A stretch of DNA of 64,000 nt from an uncultured Collinsella sp. (GCA_900539735.1 UQDE01000007.1:4626-68625), one strand, 5' to 3'. Positions 35,774 to 44,247 are shown, numbered from the stretch's first letter. Numbers and translations: made by a program. The notes: generated by a model not told the origin, from the sequence alone.

Positions 35774-36409
35774 TTATCCCCGCTGCGGGCCTGCTGCCGC
35801 CACGAGCGGTTCAAGCCCCAGCTCGCGTGCGTAATCCTCCTGCGTAAAAATCTCAATCAGCTCAAACGTGTCGGATTCGTCGTCAAACGCAAAGTGCAGC
35901 ACCGCGCAGTTGCCCGGCACGCGATCGCGTTCGTCGGCCGCCGCACCCTTCACGTGATCCATAAACTCCTTGATGGCCGAGCCATGGCTTACCGCGAGCA
36001 CGCACGTATGGTCCGGACGCTGCATAAGCTCGATCAGCGTCGCCACCATGCGCTCGCGCACTTGCATCTGGCCCTCGCCGCCAAACTGGCAATAGAAGTC
36101 GCGCCACGGGCGCTCGGGCATAAGCATCACGCGCTCGGCCTCAAAGTCGCCAAAGAACCACTCGCGCAGACCGTCCAAGCGCTCGTACGCCAAGCCCGGC
36201 CACAAGTTGGCGATAGTCTGCTCGGTGCGATGAAGCGTGGAGGTGTAGGCATGATCGGGCTCAATGCCACGCGCACGTAAAAACATGCCGGCGCGCGCCG
36301 CCTGGTCGCAACCCAACTGCGTAAGCGGCGAGTCACTCCACCCCTGAATGATACGCTTAAGGTTGAATATCGTCTGTCCATGACGGACCAGATACAGATC
36401 TTTATTCAT
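35774..36409 (-). CDS. Histidine phosphatase family protein (first of a tandem pair)
   Basis: The 211-residue protein carries the phosphoglycerate-mutase-like signature LYLVRHGQTIFNLKRIIQG, with the catalytic His in RHG, a second Arg in YTSTLHRTEQTI and the distal His in AVSHGSAIKEF. It belongs to the branch of broad phosphatases such as CobC and PhoE. The ATG at 36409 follows an AAAGGA site. The paralogue upstream ends 17 bases before this start, so they are co-transcribed and probably arose by duplication. Confidence 0.87.
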   Translation of the reverse strand: MNKDLYLVRHGQTIFNLKRIIQGWSDSPLTQLGCDQAARAGMFLRARGIEPDHAYTSTLHRTEQTIANLWPGLAYERLDGLREWFFGDFEAERVMLMPERPWRDFYCQFGGEGQMQVRERMVATLIELMQRPDHTCVLAVSHGSAIKEFMDHVKGAAADERDRVPGNCAVLHFAFDDESDTFELIEIFTQEDYARELGLEPLVAAAGPQRG

Positions 36410-36426
36410 AGGGGTCCTTTCGTTCG

Positions 36427-36969
36427 TTACCAATCAAGGAGCGAAAACGCACCGTCGCAATAGCCAAAATGAAGCACGGCACCGTTGTCGGGTAGCTCTC
36501 CCCTGCCAGTCACATACTCAAGAAACTCCTGGCAGGAAGAGCCGTGGGAGACTGCCAGCACACAGTCGTGCTGCGGCCTGGCCATGATGTGGGACAGCGC
36601 CGCGACCATGCGCGACTGGAGCTCGCCTTCAGACTCGCCACCAAAGGCCACCGGATAATCACCCCAGGGCTGCGGCGGCATCTCGCGATTTGATGTACCC
36701 TCCAGCGAGCCCAAATGCCACTCGCGCAGGTCATCGACCAGCTCTATCGAGCGGCCCTCACCAGCAATTAGCTCAGCCGTATGCCGCGCCCGGCCCAACG
36801 GCGAGGAATACACACGGTCAAAGGTCACGCCACGCGCCTCAAACGCCGCGCGCGTCGCCAGCGCCTGCTCGCGCCCGCGCGCCGTAAGCGGCGAATCGTG
36901 CCCACCCTGCAAAATGTTCTGCACATTGAGCTCAGTCTGCCCATGCCGCACCAAATACAAATCTGCCAC
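36427..36969 (-). CDS. Histidine phosphatase family protein (second of the tandem pair)
   Basis: This 180-residue paralogue of the downstream gene shows LYLVRHGQTELNVQNILQGG, VYSSPLGRARHTAELIAGEG and AVSHGSSCQEFLEYV. It is shorter at the C-terminus than its neighbour. The start is GTG at 36969 with a GGAGG site. The R1 hairpin copy 7 lies upstream. The substrate is unknown; small phosphosugars or cofactor intermediates are common for this family. Confidence 0.85.
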   Translation of the reverse strand: MADLYLVRHGQTELNVQNILQGGHDSPLTARGREQALATRAAFEARGVTFDRVYSSPLGRARHTAELIAGEGRSIELVDDLREWHLGSLEGTSNREMPPQPWGDYPVAFGGESEGELQSRMVAALSHIMARPQHDCVLAVSHGSSCQEFLEYVTGRGELPDNGAVLHFGYCDGAFSLLDW

Positions 36970-36984
36970 ACGTCCTCCCCTCGC

Positions 36985-37021
36985 ACCACCGCAAAGGGGA
37001 CAGGTACCTTTGTGGTGGTTT
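36985..37021. repeat. R1 hairpin repeat, copy 7
   Basis: CACCACCGCAAAGG, a GGACAGGTA loop and CCTTTGTGGTGGTTT. The left arm has one extra G (CCGCAAAGG), so it is slightly degenerate. Confidence 0.75.
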
Positions 37022-37051
37022 ACCGCCGGATCACACCGCGGTGACGCTCAG

Positions 37052-37723
37052 CTACACCAGTACGTCGGCAAGCGGGCGCTTGGGTACGTGGTGCACCTGC
37101 GCCTCGTCGCGCCAGTAATTAATTGAGCCGTCGGGGTTGGAATCGATCGCATCGATCACCTGCGTCTCGGCCGGAACGCCAAACGCCATGATCAGCTTGA
37201 GCTCATACTTGTCGCTATCGAGCCCCATGGCATCGATCGCGTGGGGCGTAAAGGCCTTGAACATGCAGGCAGCCACCTCGGGCGTGGCGCTGCGGGCGGC
37301 GAGCATCATCGTCTGCGCGGCAATGCCCGTGTCGACCTCGGTAATGGGAGCGGCAGGCTTGCCCGGAACGGCGCGCTCGGCCAGAATCGCGATGTAGCCG
37401 GTCGGGCGCTCGCCCTCGGCAGGACCCGGCCAATCCTTAAGCGCGCCGGCCCATGCAAGCTCGTCAAACACGCGCGCGCAGTCCTCGGCACCGCTCACCA
37501 CATGAAAACGAAGACGCTGAGCATTGGCGCCGCAGGGAGCCAGGTGCGCCAGTTCCGCCAGCTCGAGCAAAAACTCGCGCGGCACGCGCATGGACTCGTC
37601 AAAACGGCGGCATGTACGGGCACGACGGACCAGCGCATCAAACGCGTCCAAGCCGAGCTTTTCGCAGCCTTGCTTTGCCATCGATTCGACACTCAACGGT
37701 GCCTCGGGAACTGCTTCGTTCAT
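37052..37723 (-). CDS. Nitroreductase-family flavoprotein
   Basis: The 223-residue protein has the nitroreductase FMN-binding entry ARTCRRFDESMRVPREFLLELAELAHLAPCGANAQRLRFHVV, the VDTGIAAQTMMLAA helix, and a C-terminal KRPLADVLV tail. Such enzymes reduce nitroaromatics, quinones or related electrophiles with NAD(P)H. ATG 37723 follows a GGGGGT site. The long in-frame upstream extension overlaps a promoter-like AT-rich region and is rejected. It is the last minus-strand gene before the DUF308 gene. Confidence 0.82.
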   Translation of the reverse strand: MNEAVPEAPLSVESMAKQGCEKLGLDAFDALVRRARTCRRFDESMRVPREFLLELAELAHLAPCGANAQRLRFHVVSGAEDCARVFDELAWAGALKDWPGPAEGERPTGYIAILAERAVPGKPAAPITEVDTGIAAQTMMLAARSATPEVAACMFKAFTPHAIDAMGLDSDKYELKLIMAFGVPAETQVIDAIDSNPDGSINYWRDEAQVHHVPKRPLADVLV

Positions 37724-37958
37724 AGGGACCCCCAATACAAGCCAATTGTCCTTAGGAAAATCTAACCTAAAACGTAGGCAATAACGAACAGGGCTGCAAT
37801 GTTCTACACCTGTTGAATAGAAAATTGCGACGTGGGGAACAACGGAAACAATTCGGGACCTTTGGGTTACGTTTCGCCCTCCCCGACCCATACGCCAGCG
37901 CCTTTAGGCGATACTGGTTGTAACGATCAAGGCTTACGCCGCACGGAAAGGAGACATT

Positions 37959-38561
37959 ATGGGCATCTTTAAGAACGATGACCAAAAATCGAGCCAGTTT
38001 GGATTTGACGAGAAAAGCATGGCAGGCAAGGCCGTCAAGGCCGTGCGCTGGATTTACGCCATCACGGGCGTCTTGGCGCTCATTGCTGGTATCGCGCTGC
38101 TTTTTGCACCCGCCAAGTCCCTCGTCTTTTTGACGACTGTCCTGGGTTTTTACTTTGTAATCACTGCTGCCATCAGGCTGTTCACTGCCATTTTTGAGCC
38201 GCTGCTGCCCACCGGCTGGCGCGTGACGAGCATCATCTCCAACCTACTCATTATCTTGGGCGGCGTCATAATCCTGCGCAACCAGGCCTTCTCGACCGCG
38301 ACGCTCACCACGATGGTGGTTATCGTAGCCGGCTTTGGCTGGATTGTCGAAGGTGTCATGTCCATTCTGGAGTCCGAGCTTTCGTCCAACCGCACCCTCG
38401 CTATCCTGAGCGGCGCACTCTCCATCATCGCCGGCATGTTCGTGTTTATCTATCCGCTATGGTCGGCCAAGATGCTCGTCATCTTTAGCGGCGCCGCGCT
38501 GCTGGTGTTTGGCGTAACGCTGATCGTTCGCGCTATTCAATTTGGCAAACTGGTGCACTAG
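37959..38561 (+). CDS. DUF308/HdeD-like membrane protein
   Basis: This 200-residue protein has six predicted transmembrane helices in three repeated hairpins, as in the HdeD/DUF308 family: AVRWIYAITGVLALIAGIALLF, a GFYFVITAAIRLFTAIFE segment, and a final LVIFSGAALLVFGVTLIVRAIQF. HdeD is linked to acid resistance in enterobacteria; here the role is unknown. A GGAAAGGAG site precedes ATG 37959. The next gene begins right after its stop codon, so both are in one operon. Confidence 0.85.
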   Translation: MGIFKNDDQKSSQFGFDEKSMAGKAVKAVRWIYAITGVLALIAGIALLFAPAKSLVFLTTVLGFYFVITAAIRLFTAIFEPLLPTGWRVTSIISNLLIILGGVIILRNQAFSTATLTTMVVIVAGFGWIVEGVMSILESELSSNRTLAILSGALSIIAGMFVFIYPLWSAKMLVIFSGAALLVFGVTLIVRAIQFGKLVH

Positions 38562-39044
38562 ATGCCGCGAACGCTCTTTATTGATGCCGACGCCTGCCCG
38601 GTCACGCGCGAGTCGATTGACTGCGCGCGGCGGGCGGGCGTCGCCGTTGTTATCGCCGGCAACAGCACGCAAAACCTGGAACGGCACATTCGCCGCGACG
38701 ACCCGCGCGATGCCGAGTACGCGCGACGCGGCTTTTGGGTCACGACGCTCGATGTGAGCGTTGGCGCCGACAGCGCCGACTTTGCCATTGTCGAACGCCT
38801 GCAGGCGGGCGACGTAGTCGTGACGCAGGACATTGGCTTGGCGAGCATGGTGCTCGGGCGCGATGCCGCCGCCATCGGCGTGCGCGGGCGCGTCTACGAT
38901 AAGGCGACCATCGACATGCAACTGTTTATTCGCCACGAGGAAAAGAAGGTACGCCGCGCCGGGGGACGCACTCGCGGACCGGCGGCATTTACCAGCGAAG
39001 ACCGGGCCCGCTTTAAGCGCAACCTCACCGAGCTGCTGCGCTAA
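38562..39044 (+). CDS. YaiI/YqxD family protein (UPF0178)
   Basis: The 160-residue protein has the UPF0178 signatures FIDADACPVT at the N-terminus, AGDVVVTQDIGLASMVL in the middle, and GPAAFTSEDRARFKRNLTELL at the end. The fold resembles NYN/PIN-type nucleases, so an RNase role is possible but unproven. It starts immediately after the DUF308 stop codon (no gap), implying translational coupling. An intrinsic terminator follows at 39053. Confidence 0.9.
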   Translation: MPRTLFIDADACPVTRESIDCARRAGVAVVIAGNSTQNLERHIRRDDPRDAEYARRGFWVTTLDVSVGADSADFAIVERLQAGDVVVTQDIGLASMVLGRDAAAIGVRGRVYDKATIDMQLFIRHEEKKVRRAGGRTRGPAAFTSEDRARFKRNLTELLR

Positions 39045-39050
39045 CCAAGG

Positions 39051-39088
39051 TAGATTTTCGGGACATGCCCGGAAATCTACCTTTTTGT
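39051..39088 (+). terminator. Intrinsic terminator of the DUF308-YaiI operon
   Basis: GGTAGATTTTCGGGACATGC and CCGGAAATCTACC form a stem closed by a T-rich tract (TTTTTG). A second, symmetrical copy on the other strand is not seen. Confidence 0.8.
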
Positions 39089-39209
39089 TTTGAGCGGTGT
39101 GAGCGCTCGGAATCCATGACTCAACAAAAAAACGGGCTTCAAAATGCCATGCGTCGCCGCATTGCGCAGGCGCCGAGCATGGCTATTTGAAGTCCATTTT
39201 TAGGCCTAC

Positions 39210-40310
39210 TTAGAGGCCGAAGGCGGATAGGATAAGGCCCCAGCCAGCGCCGATGACGTACATCATGACCAGGAACACGGCGTTTTCGCGAGCGCTGCGG
39301 TTGGTGCGGAACAGCACCAGGTAGCCCACGCCGGCGGAAATGAGCGTGCCGGCGAGCATCGGCGCCAGCTGTAGCGCGCCCTCCAGGTACAGCTGCGTAA
39401 TGACCACGCTCGCCGAGCAGTTGGGGATCAGGCCGACAAGCGCCGAACCCAGGACGGCGAGCGTCTCGTTGCCACGCAGGAACTGCTCGATCGCGGACTC
39501 GCCGAAGGTCTCGAGCACGGCGACCAGGACCAGCGTCACCAGGAAAATAAAAACCGAAACCTGCACGGTGTGCGAGATCGCGCTGCGGATAATCGACAGG
39601 ACGGGCGCACCTTCGTGGGAGTGACCGTGGTCGTACCCATGGCCGTGGTGGTGCTCATGCTCGCCTGCGTGACCGTGGTCATGGCTGTGTCCGTGGTCGC
39701 GCTCGCGTTCATCTTCATCATCATCGCAACCGCAATGGTCGCGCTCGCACAACTCGTGGATGTGATCGGCGCTCACGCCCGCCTCGGCCACCTCGTCGAT
39801 GATGTCACCGCCGCTGTGGTCGTCATGCGCGCAGTTCACATGAGCCGGATTGGCAGTGGTCCCCAACACGGTACGACGAATCGCCGCATGCGCACGGGCG
39901 TTGCGACGCAGACCGCGAATGGCGGCATCTACGATAAAGCCCGTGACCAGTGCGATAAGCGCTTTCGAAGCCAAAAGCATCGCCATAGTCTGCACGGGAA
40001 CCTGCTCGGCAAGTAGCAGCGGCAGCATCTCGTCAGAGGTCGAGAGAAACACCGCCACCAAGGTGCCCAGCGTCACGACGCGACCGGCGTACAGCGTTGC
40101 CGCCATTGCCGAAAAGCCGCACTGCGGCACCATGCCCAGCAACGAGCCAACCACGGGACCCGCGGCGCCGGCGCGCTTGATGGCCCCGTTAACGCGGTCG
40201 CCCGCGACGTGCTCCAAGGTCTCGAGGGCCAGATACGTCACCAACAAAAACGGCACCAGCGAGAGCGTGTCCTTGCCGGCGTCGAGCAGAATATCAATCA
40301 GCAAATCCAT
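39210..40310 (-). CDS. Putative heavy-metal or manganese permease (ArsP_2-like) with His-rich loop
   Basis: The 366-residue protein has about 10 transmembrane helices in two related halves, each with a short conserved Cys-containing loop (GMVPQCGFSAMAAT and GLIPNCSASVVITQ), as in the ArsP_2 10TM exporter family. Between the halves, near residues 180-232, is a cytosolic loop packed with His, Asp and Glu (GHSHDHGHAGEHEHHHGH), a likely metal buffer or sensor. Family annotation points to manganese or other metal export. A palindrome-rich region upstream may bind a metal regulator. Confidence 0.82.
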   Translation of the reverse strand: MDLLIDILLDAGKDTLSLVPFLLVTYLALETLEHVAGDRVNGAIKRAGAAGPVVGSLLGMVPQCGFSAMAATLYAGRVVTLGTLVAVFLSTSDEMLPLLLAEQVPVQTMAMLLASKALIALVTGFIVDAAIRGLRRNARAHAAIRRTVLGTTANPAHVNCAHDDHSGGDIIDEVAEAGVSADHIHELCERDHCGCDDDEDERERDHGHSHDHGHAGEHEHHHGHGYDHGHSHEGAPVLSIIRSAISHTVQVSVFIFLVTLVLVAVLETFGESAIEQFLRGNETLAVLGSALVGLIPNCSASVVITQLYLEGALQLAPMLAGTLISAGVGYLVLFRTNRSARENAVFLVMMYVIGAGWGLILSAFGL

Positions 40311-40351
40311 GACGGATGGAACCTTTCGTGTCTTTCGGCAGCATTGTAAAA

Positions 40352-40389
40352 GTCCTAGCGGTCAACTAGGGTATTGTAGTTGTCCTAGG
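40352..40389. promoter_or_regulatory. Candidate metal-regulator site upstream of the permease
   Basis: GTCCTAG occurs at 40352-40358 and again at 40382-40388, exactly 30 bases apart, with a CTAGG half-site between at 40366-40370. DtxR/MntR-type operators often have such arrangement, but I cannot assign the regulator. Confidence 0.35.
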
Positions 40390-40482
40390 CGCGGTGCCAA
40401 TAGTTGCCCATGGTAAACTATCATCTCGCCACATCTTAATGACCCTGAGCCGCACGACGCGGCCCATCCAAGGAGCAGTTAT

Positions 40483-41451
40483 ATGAACGTATCGCAAGCA
40501 CTCGAATACGAGCGTCAGCCGTTTATCCCCATGTTTATCTATGGCGACCACGGCGCCATGGAATCCGAGCGCCAGAAGGGCGAAGAGGCCCTCAAGGTGC
40601 TTGAGACCGAGTACTTTACCGCCGAGGGCGACCCCGGCTTCGACTTTGCCACCGTGCGCGACCTGGCTGACCGCAACCGCGACCTGTGCGACCAGATTGG
40701 CGAGGCACGCCTGCGCAACGTGACGCCCGCGACGCTTTCGCGCGGCCTGTCCGATGCCGACACCTGCGCCGCCATCGGCAAGATGCAAAAGCGCACCGCC
40801 GCGTCCGTTATGCGCGAAATCCGCGGCGACCGCGACGCGCTCGGCGTGGCCTACGCCCGCAAGCCCATCCAGGGCACCGTGCTCGGTATCGACATCGAGA
40901 CCATCGGCCGTGCACCCGAGCGCGGCTATATCATCAACGTGGGCTGGGAGATCATGGAGCTCACCAGCGACGCCGTCCCGCATGACGCCGAGGCACACTA
41001 CTGCGGCCTGCCCGACATCTACCGCGGCGAGGATGTGCCGCTATCGAACATCCATCACATTACCTGGGACGACATCGACGGCAAAAAACCATTCCGCGAG
41101 AACAAGGAACTGCAGAAGCAGCTGCTCAAACTTATGAAGAAGTACCCGTACATGGCGCATAACGCCGCGTTCGAAGACAGTTGGTTCAAGATCCACCTGG
41201 ACGGTTACGCCGAGGCACGCCGCGCCGGCAAGATCATCGTCATCGACTCGCGCCAGATCTGCCGCAGCCTGGATGCCGACGTCCGCTCGCTCCCCCGCGA
41301 GTCCGCGCCCGCCGCGCTCGAGAACTGGGCGCGCCGCCGTGGCACCCTCGCCGCCGACGCCAACGAGCAGCACCTGGGCCTCGACGACACCGACCTCATG
41401 CTCCGCACCGTCCAAGCCGAGTTCAACCTCAAGAACCTATTCGCGAAATAA
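40483..41451 (+). CDS. DEDD-type 3'-5' exonuclease
   Basis: This 322-residue protein has a ~135-residue N-terminal domain of unknown function and a C-terminal RNase T/DnaQ-like exonuclease. The DEDD acids are seen in LGIDIETIGRAPERGYIINVGW (D and E), MAHNAAFEDSWF and HLGLDDTDLML. Exonucleases of this shape act as proofreaders, RNA processors or nucleases in repair. An AGGAGCAG site precedes ATG 40483. A terminator follows at 41519. It appears to be a conserved genus-level gene, but the N-terminal domain has no name I recognise. Confidence 0.82.
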   Translation: MNVSQALEYERQPFIPMFIYGDHGAMESERQKGEEALKVLETEYFTAEGDPGFDFATVRDLADRNRDLCDQIGEARLRNVTPATLSRGLSDADTCAAIGKMQKRTAASVMREIRGDRDALGVAYARKPIQGTVLGIDIETIGRAPERGYIINVGWEIMELTSDAVPHDAEAHYCGLPDIYRGEDVPLSNIHHITWDDIDGKKPFRENKELQKQLLKLMKKYPYMAHNAAFEDSWFKIHLDGYAEARRAGKIIVIDSRQICRSLDADVRSLPRESAPAALENWARRRGTLAADANEQHLGLDDTDLMLRTVQAEFNLKNLFAK

Positions 41452-41518
41452 CCGATCCATCTGCGGGAGCGCCTGCCAGGCACAGCGCAATCCGTCTGGG
41501 CACACCGACACGCAGTAA

Positions 41519-41554
41519 ACTAGGGCGCAGCCTTATGGCTGCACCCTAGTTTTC
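41519..41554 (+). terminator. Intrinsic terminator after the DEDD exonuclease gene
   Basis: ACTAGGGCGCAGCC and GGCTGCACCCTAGT form a 14-bp stem with one mismatch (loop TTAT), followed by TTTTC. Confidence 0.75.
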
Positions 41555-41600
41555 ATCAAAACGAGCAAATACGCGTGCTTCACATAGTCGGCAGGTTGGC

Positions 41601-41629
41601 CCACCTACATTTTTCGAGTTGTTCGGCCA
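41601..41629. repeat. 29-bp direct repeat, left copy
   Basis: CCACCTACATTTTTCGAGTT followed by GTTCGGCCA. It matches 27 of 29 positions with 43230-43258. Confidence 0.8.
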
Positions 41630-42001
41630 GCTGAACCACTAGTCAAGGCCCCTTGAACCGCAATCGAAGCTAAAATCGCCTTAATTTCGCAACCAAGCCC
41701 CATAAATCTACCTGAATCAATTCGAATAGGACGTTGCGATCGCACCATTTGTATAGGATAAGGCCGAATAACTCAAATTATGTTGGTGAGGCATCTGAGC
41801 GGTCGGCAAAAACGCTTAGAAGCTACGAATCCGCAACTAAAGTTCATCAAAAAGGGGCAGCCGGCAGAAACCTCCCCAGCCAAAGCTGCTCCCTCAATAC
41901 GACAGCTCAAAAACCCACCGTTCGCAGAAGATAAGCCGCGCCCCAATACCGTTGCCCGAAGTTTCGGGCGTATGCGGCGTCCGCTATGCCATCATGCGCG
42001 T

Positions 42002-43210
42002 ATGGGAATCATTCTGTCACATACCACGGCACGCGCTGTATACCAAACAGCCAACTCGCTCGCAAGCTACGCGACCGGTCCCATACCTATGGAAAAGATC
42101 AGGGTGTCTGCGCCGACCACGTCCGACCTGGAAGCGGCACGAGCATGGCTCAACAGAAAGAATGTCGATTCTGAACGTATCCATGTGCTGACGTTTTCCA
42201 ATAATGCCAAAAGGCACCGCAAGGGCTGCATCTGCCACTGCACGCGCTATACGTTTGATGCAGAAAGCTACCTAGAACTCGAGCCGAACGTCTACATCGT
42301 CGATATCAAGCTGTGCGCGTTAGAAGCAACAGCCGACCTCAACCTTTCGGAGCTCGTTGAGTATTACTTTGAAATCTGCGGCTCCTACGCGCTTGGAACG
42401 TCCGACGAAACTCAATATCGCGAGCGCCCAGCCCTAACCAGCGTTGAAGAGCTCAGAGCCTTCTTTTCAGAGGCACCGGGGTATCGTGGATCTAATAAAG
42501 CACTTAAGGCACTTTCTTATGTACACGAAGGCTGTCGCTCCCCACTCGAAACGGCGTTTGTCATGATGCTGACAATGCCCAAGTCAATGGGTGGCTTAGC
42601 CATACGCGCTATCAAAACGGATTATCCGATCCCAGTCCCCAAAAGATACGCCGCCCTAACGCGACGGACGGTTTTCTACCTCGACGCGCTGCTCGAAAAT
42701 TCGATGACCGATATCGAATACAACGGCTTTTACCACGACGAACCCGAGCAGCAATCAATTGACGAGGAGCGCCGAAACACGCTGCGAAACATGGGATATG
42801 CCGTTATCACGGTTAATCGTCATTCGTTTTTCAAGCAGTCCGCTTTTAAACGGGTCATGGAAGCGATTCGCATTCGCGAGAAGATATGGCCCGGTCGACT
42901 CCCGGATAACTTCGCCATCCTGCAAGAAACTCTTCGTCAATTTGTCTTGCGGCGCTACTTCGAATACGGTCGCCGCGTCCTGGAGACACTCAAAGAAGAA
43001 GAGGCCGCCAAGCGCGAAATTGCAAGCCAATATCCGCAAGCTGATGACCCGAGCATCAACGATGTGCCCGAACCCGACGACATGCAACACGTCGGGGCCC
43101 TTGCTGAGGAAATCAATGGGGCTTGGGAATGCGACATGTTCGCAAAAATCGATGAAAACCGCACGGAAGACGACACGATTATTGATCTAATTGAGAATTC
43201 GCTCTTCTAA
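42002..43210 (+). CDS. Unknown protein with restriction-endonuclease-like C-terminal domain
   Basis: From the ATG at 42002 the protein has 402 residues. The N-terminal half includes GIILSHTTARAVYQ, CICHCTRYTFD and LCALEATADLNLSELVEYYFEICGSYAL, resembling a paralogous family I have seen in Coriobacteriia with no known function. The C-terminal part TDIEYNGFYHDEPEQQ then IDEERRNTLRNMGYAVITVNRHSF matches the DUF559/Vsr-like PD-(D/E)XK pattern. The frame is open back to 41780. No ribosome binding site fixes the start. It is AT-richer than its neighbours and is flanked by direct repeats, suggesting acquisition. Confidence 0.62.
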   Translation: MGIILSHTTARAVYQTANSLASYATGPIPMEKIRVSAPTTSDLEAARAWLNRKNVDSERIHVLTFSNNAKRHRKGCICHCTRYTFDAESYLELEPNVYIVDIKLCALEATADLNLSELVEYYFEICGSYALGTSDETQYRERPALTSVEELRAFFSEAPGYRGSNKALKALSYVHEGCRSPLETAFVMMLTMPKSMGGLAIRAIKTDYPIPVPKRYAALTRRTVFYLDALLENSMTDIEYNGFYHDEPEQQSIDEERRNTLRNMGYAVITVNRHSFFKQSAFKRVMEAIRIREKIWPGRLPDNFAILQETLRQFVLRRYFEYGRRVLETLKEEEAAKREIASQYPQADDPSINDVPEPDDMQHVGALAEEINGAWECDMFAKIDENRTEDDTIIDLIENSLF

Positions 43211-43229
43211 AGGCGATCTCTGCGGATGT

Positions 43230-43258
43230 CCACCTACATTTTTCGACTTATTCGGCCA
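43230..43258. repeat. 29-bp direct repeat, right copy
   Basis: CCACCTACATTTTTCGACTT followed by ATTCGGCCA. It differs from the left copy at two positions and lies 20 bases beyond the nuclease stop codon. Confidence 0.8.
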
Positions 43259-43525
43259 CCGATGTGCCAGATTGGCTGCAGCAATGCTCAATATAACTTT
43301 AGATAAAACTGATTCTGCAGAAACTCCCGTAGAGGAAGAACTGATTCTCGCGGTATTTGACACGATAAAGTACAAATATGAACAGTTCTAATGCTTCTCA
43401 AGGTGGCTTTCTTAGCATGCTAGCCGAACATCTCGAAATATGTTGGCGAGCATTGCGTCGATGTCTCCCAACCCACAGAAAATCGCAGAAGCGGCAAGCA
43501 GTCATCGAAATTAACGCAAATTGTA

Positions 43526-43585
43526 TTGACATATGAACATACACTCATATAATCGAAAGCAAGTTATATGAGCGCATGTTCATAT
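43526..43585 (+). promoter_or_regulatory. Promoter and two ArsR-type operators of the metal operon
   Basis: TTGACA at 43526-43531 and TATAAT at 43548-43553 are both consensus, 16 bases apart. Operator 1 (ATATGAACATACACTCATAT, 43531-43550) fills the spacer and overlaps both elements. Operator 2 (ATATGAGCGCATGTTCATAT, 43566-43585) lies downstream, just before the AAAGGA ribosome binding site. Both are imperfect palindromes of the ATATGA...TCATAT type used by SmtB/ArsR repressors, so binding would block RNA polymerase directly. Confidence 0.82.
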
Positions 43586-43599
43586 GAAAGGATATTGCA

Positions 43600-43965
43600 A
43601 TGAGCACCCGCGTTGATGAAACGAAACCCGACATCGAGGCCACCGAACCCGCGATCCCCACCACCTGCTCGCCCGAGGACCTTACCGACGAGGAACTTCT
43701 CTACGACCTCGCCGACCTGTTCAAGGTCTTCAGCGACACCACGCGTATCAAGATCCTTTACGCCCTCATGGGCCGCGAGCTCTGCGTGGCAGACATCGCC
43801 GAAGCGACCGAAACCTCGCAGTCGGCAGTATCGCACCAGCTGCGCACACTCAAGCAGTCGCACCTGGTTAAATTCCGGCGCGACGGGCGCAATATCCTCT
43901 ACTCGCTCGCCGACGACCACGTCTACACCATGCTCAACCAGGGCATGAGCCACATCTGCGAATAG
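43600..43965 (+). CDS. ArsR/SmtB-family metal-sensing repressor
   Basis: The 121-residue winged-helix protein matches CadC/CzrA-type repressors. It has DLADLFKVFSDTTRIKILYALMGRELCVADIAEATETSQSAVSHQLRTLKQSHLV (DNA-binding), with Cys in ELCVADIAE, and an alpha-5 helix DDHVYTMLNQGMSHIC carrying Asp/His ligands spaced as in CzrA zinc sites. Metal binding should release the two operators upstream. It leads an operon with the HMA protein and the P1B ATPase. The exact metal, zinc or cadmium, is not decidable. Confidence 0.9.
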   Translation: MSTRVDETKPDIEATEPAIPTTCSPEDLTDEELLYDLADLFKVFSDTTRIKILYALMGRELCVADIAEATETSQSAVSHQLRTLKQSHLVKFRRDGRNILYSLADDHVYTMLNQGMSHICE

Positions 43966-44028
43966 CAGCCAACCACGGTACCAGCGCGGCCTGCACCCAA
44001 GCCGCAAATACAGGGAAAGGAACCCACC

Positions 44029-44247
44029 ATGAAAAAGCAGTTTAAGCTCGATGAGATCGACTGCGCCAACTGTGCGCGCGAGCTTCAGGACGAGCTGGCC
44101 AAGCTCGAGGGCGTCAAATCCGTGTCCGTCAACTTTATGACCCAGAAGTTGACGCTCGAGGCCGATGACGCCGAGTTCGACGAGGTCCTCGACCACGTTG
44201 TGGAGTTCACCGCCGACGCCGAGCCGGACTGCGAGATTATTCTCTAG
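44029..44247 (+). CDS. Free-standing heavy-metal-associated (HMA) domain protein
   Basis: The 72-residue protein is a single ferredoxin-like HMA domain. The metal-binding pair is Cys12 and Cys15 in DEIDCANCARELQ, and the betas follow as VKSVSVNFMTQKLTLEADD. In ZntA/CadA ATPases this domain is usually the N-terminus of the pump; here it is a separate gene and the pump lacks it. It probably delivers zinc or cadmium to the pump. GGAAAGG precedes the ATG. Confidence 0.9.
   Translation: MKKQFKLDEIDCANCARELQDELAKLEGVKSVSVNFMTQKLTLEADDAEFDEVLDHVVEFTADAEPDCEIIL

Larger units (their letters stand above)
41452..42001. other. Intergenic region upstream of the accessory nuclease gene
   Basis: The 550-base gap contains the exonuclease terminator and the left copy of a 29-bp direct repeat at 41601. 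The reading frame of the next gene is open back to 41780, but the sequence there is low in protein-like character, so I treat it as leader. Confidence 0.5.
43211..43599. other. Intergenic region: repeat, possible gene remnant, metal-operon promoter
   Basis: This 389-base gap contains the right 29-bp repeat, a 35-codon frame at 43284-43391 that may be a remnant, and the promoter-operator region of the metal operon. Confidence 0.5.

Noticed and set aside
41780..42001. 74-codon N-terminal extension of the nuclease-like protein
   Set aside because: The composition is unlike the rest of the protein and no ribosome binding site supports ATG 41780.
43284..43391. 35-codon frame after the nuclease gene
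   Set aside because: It reads ITLDKTDSAETPVEEELILA, which is protein-like, but it is too short and has no clear start; at most a gene remnant.
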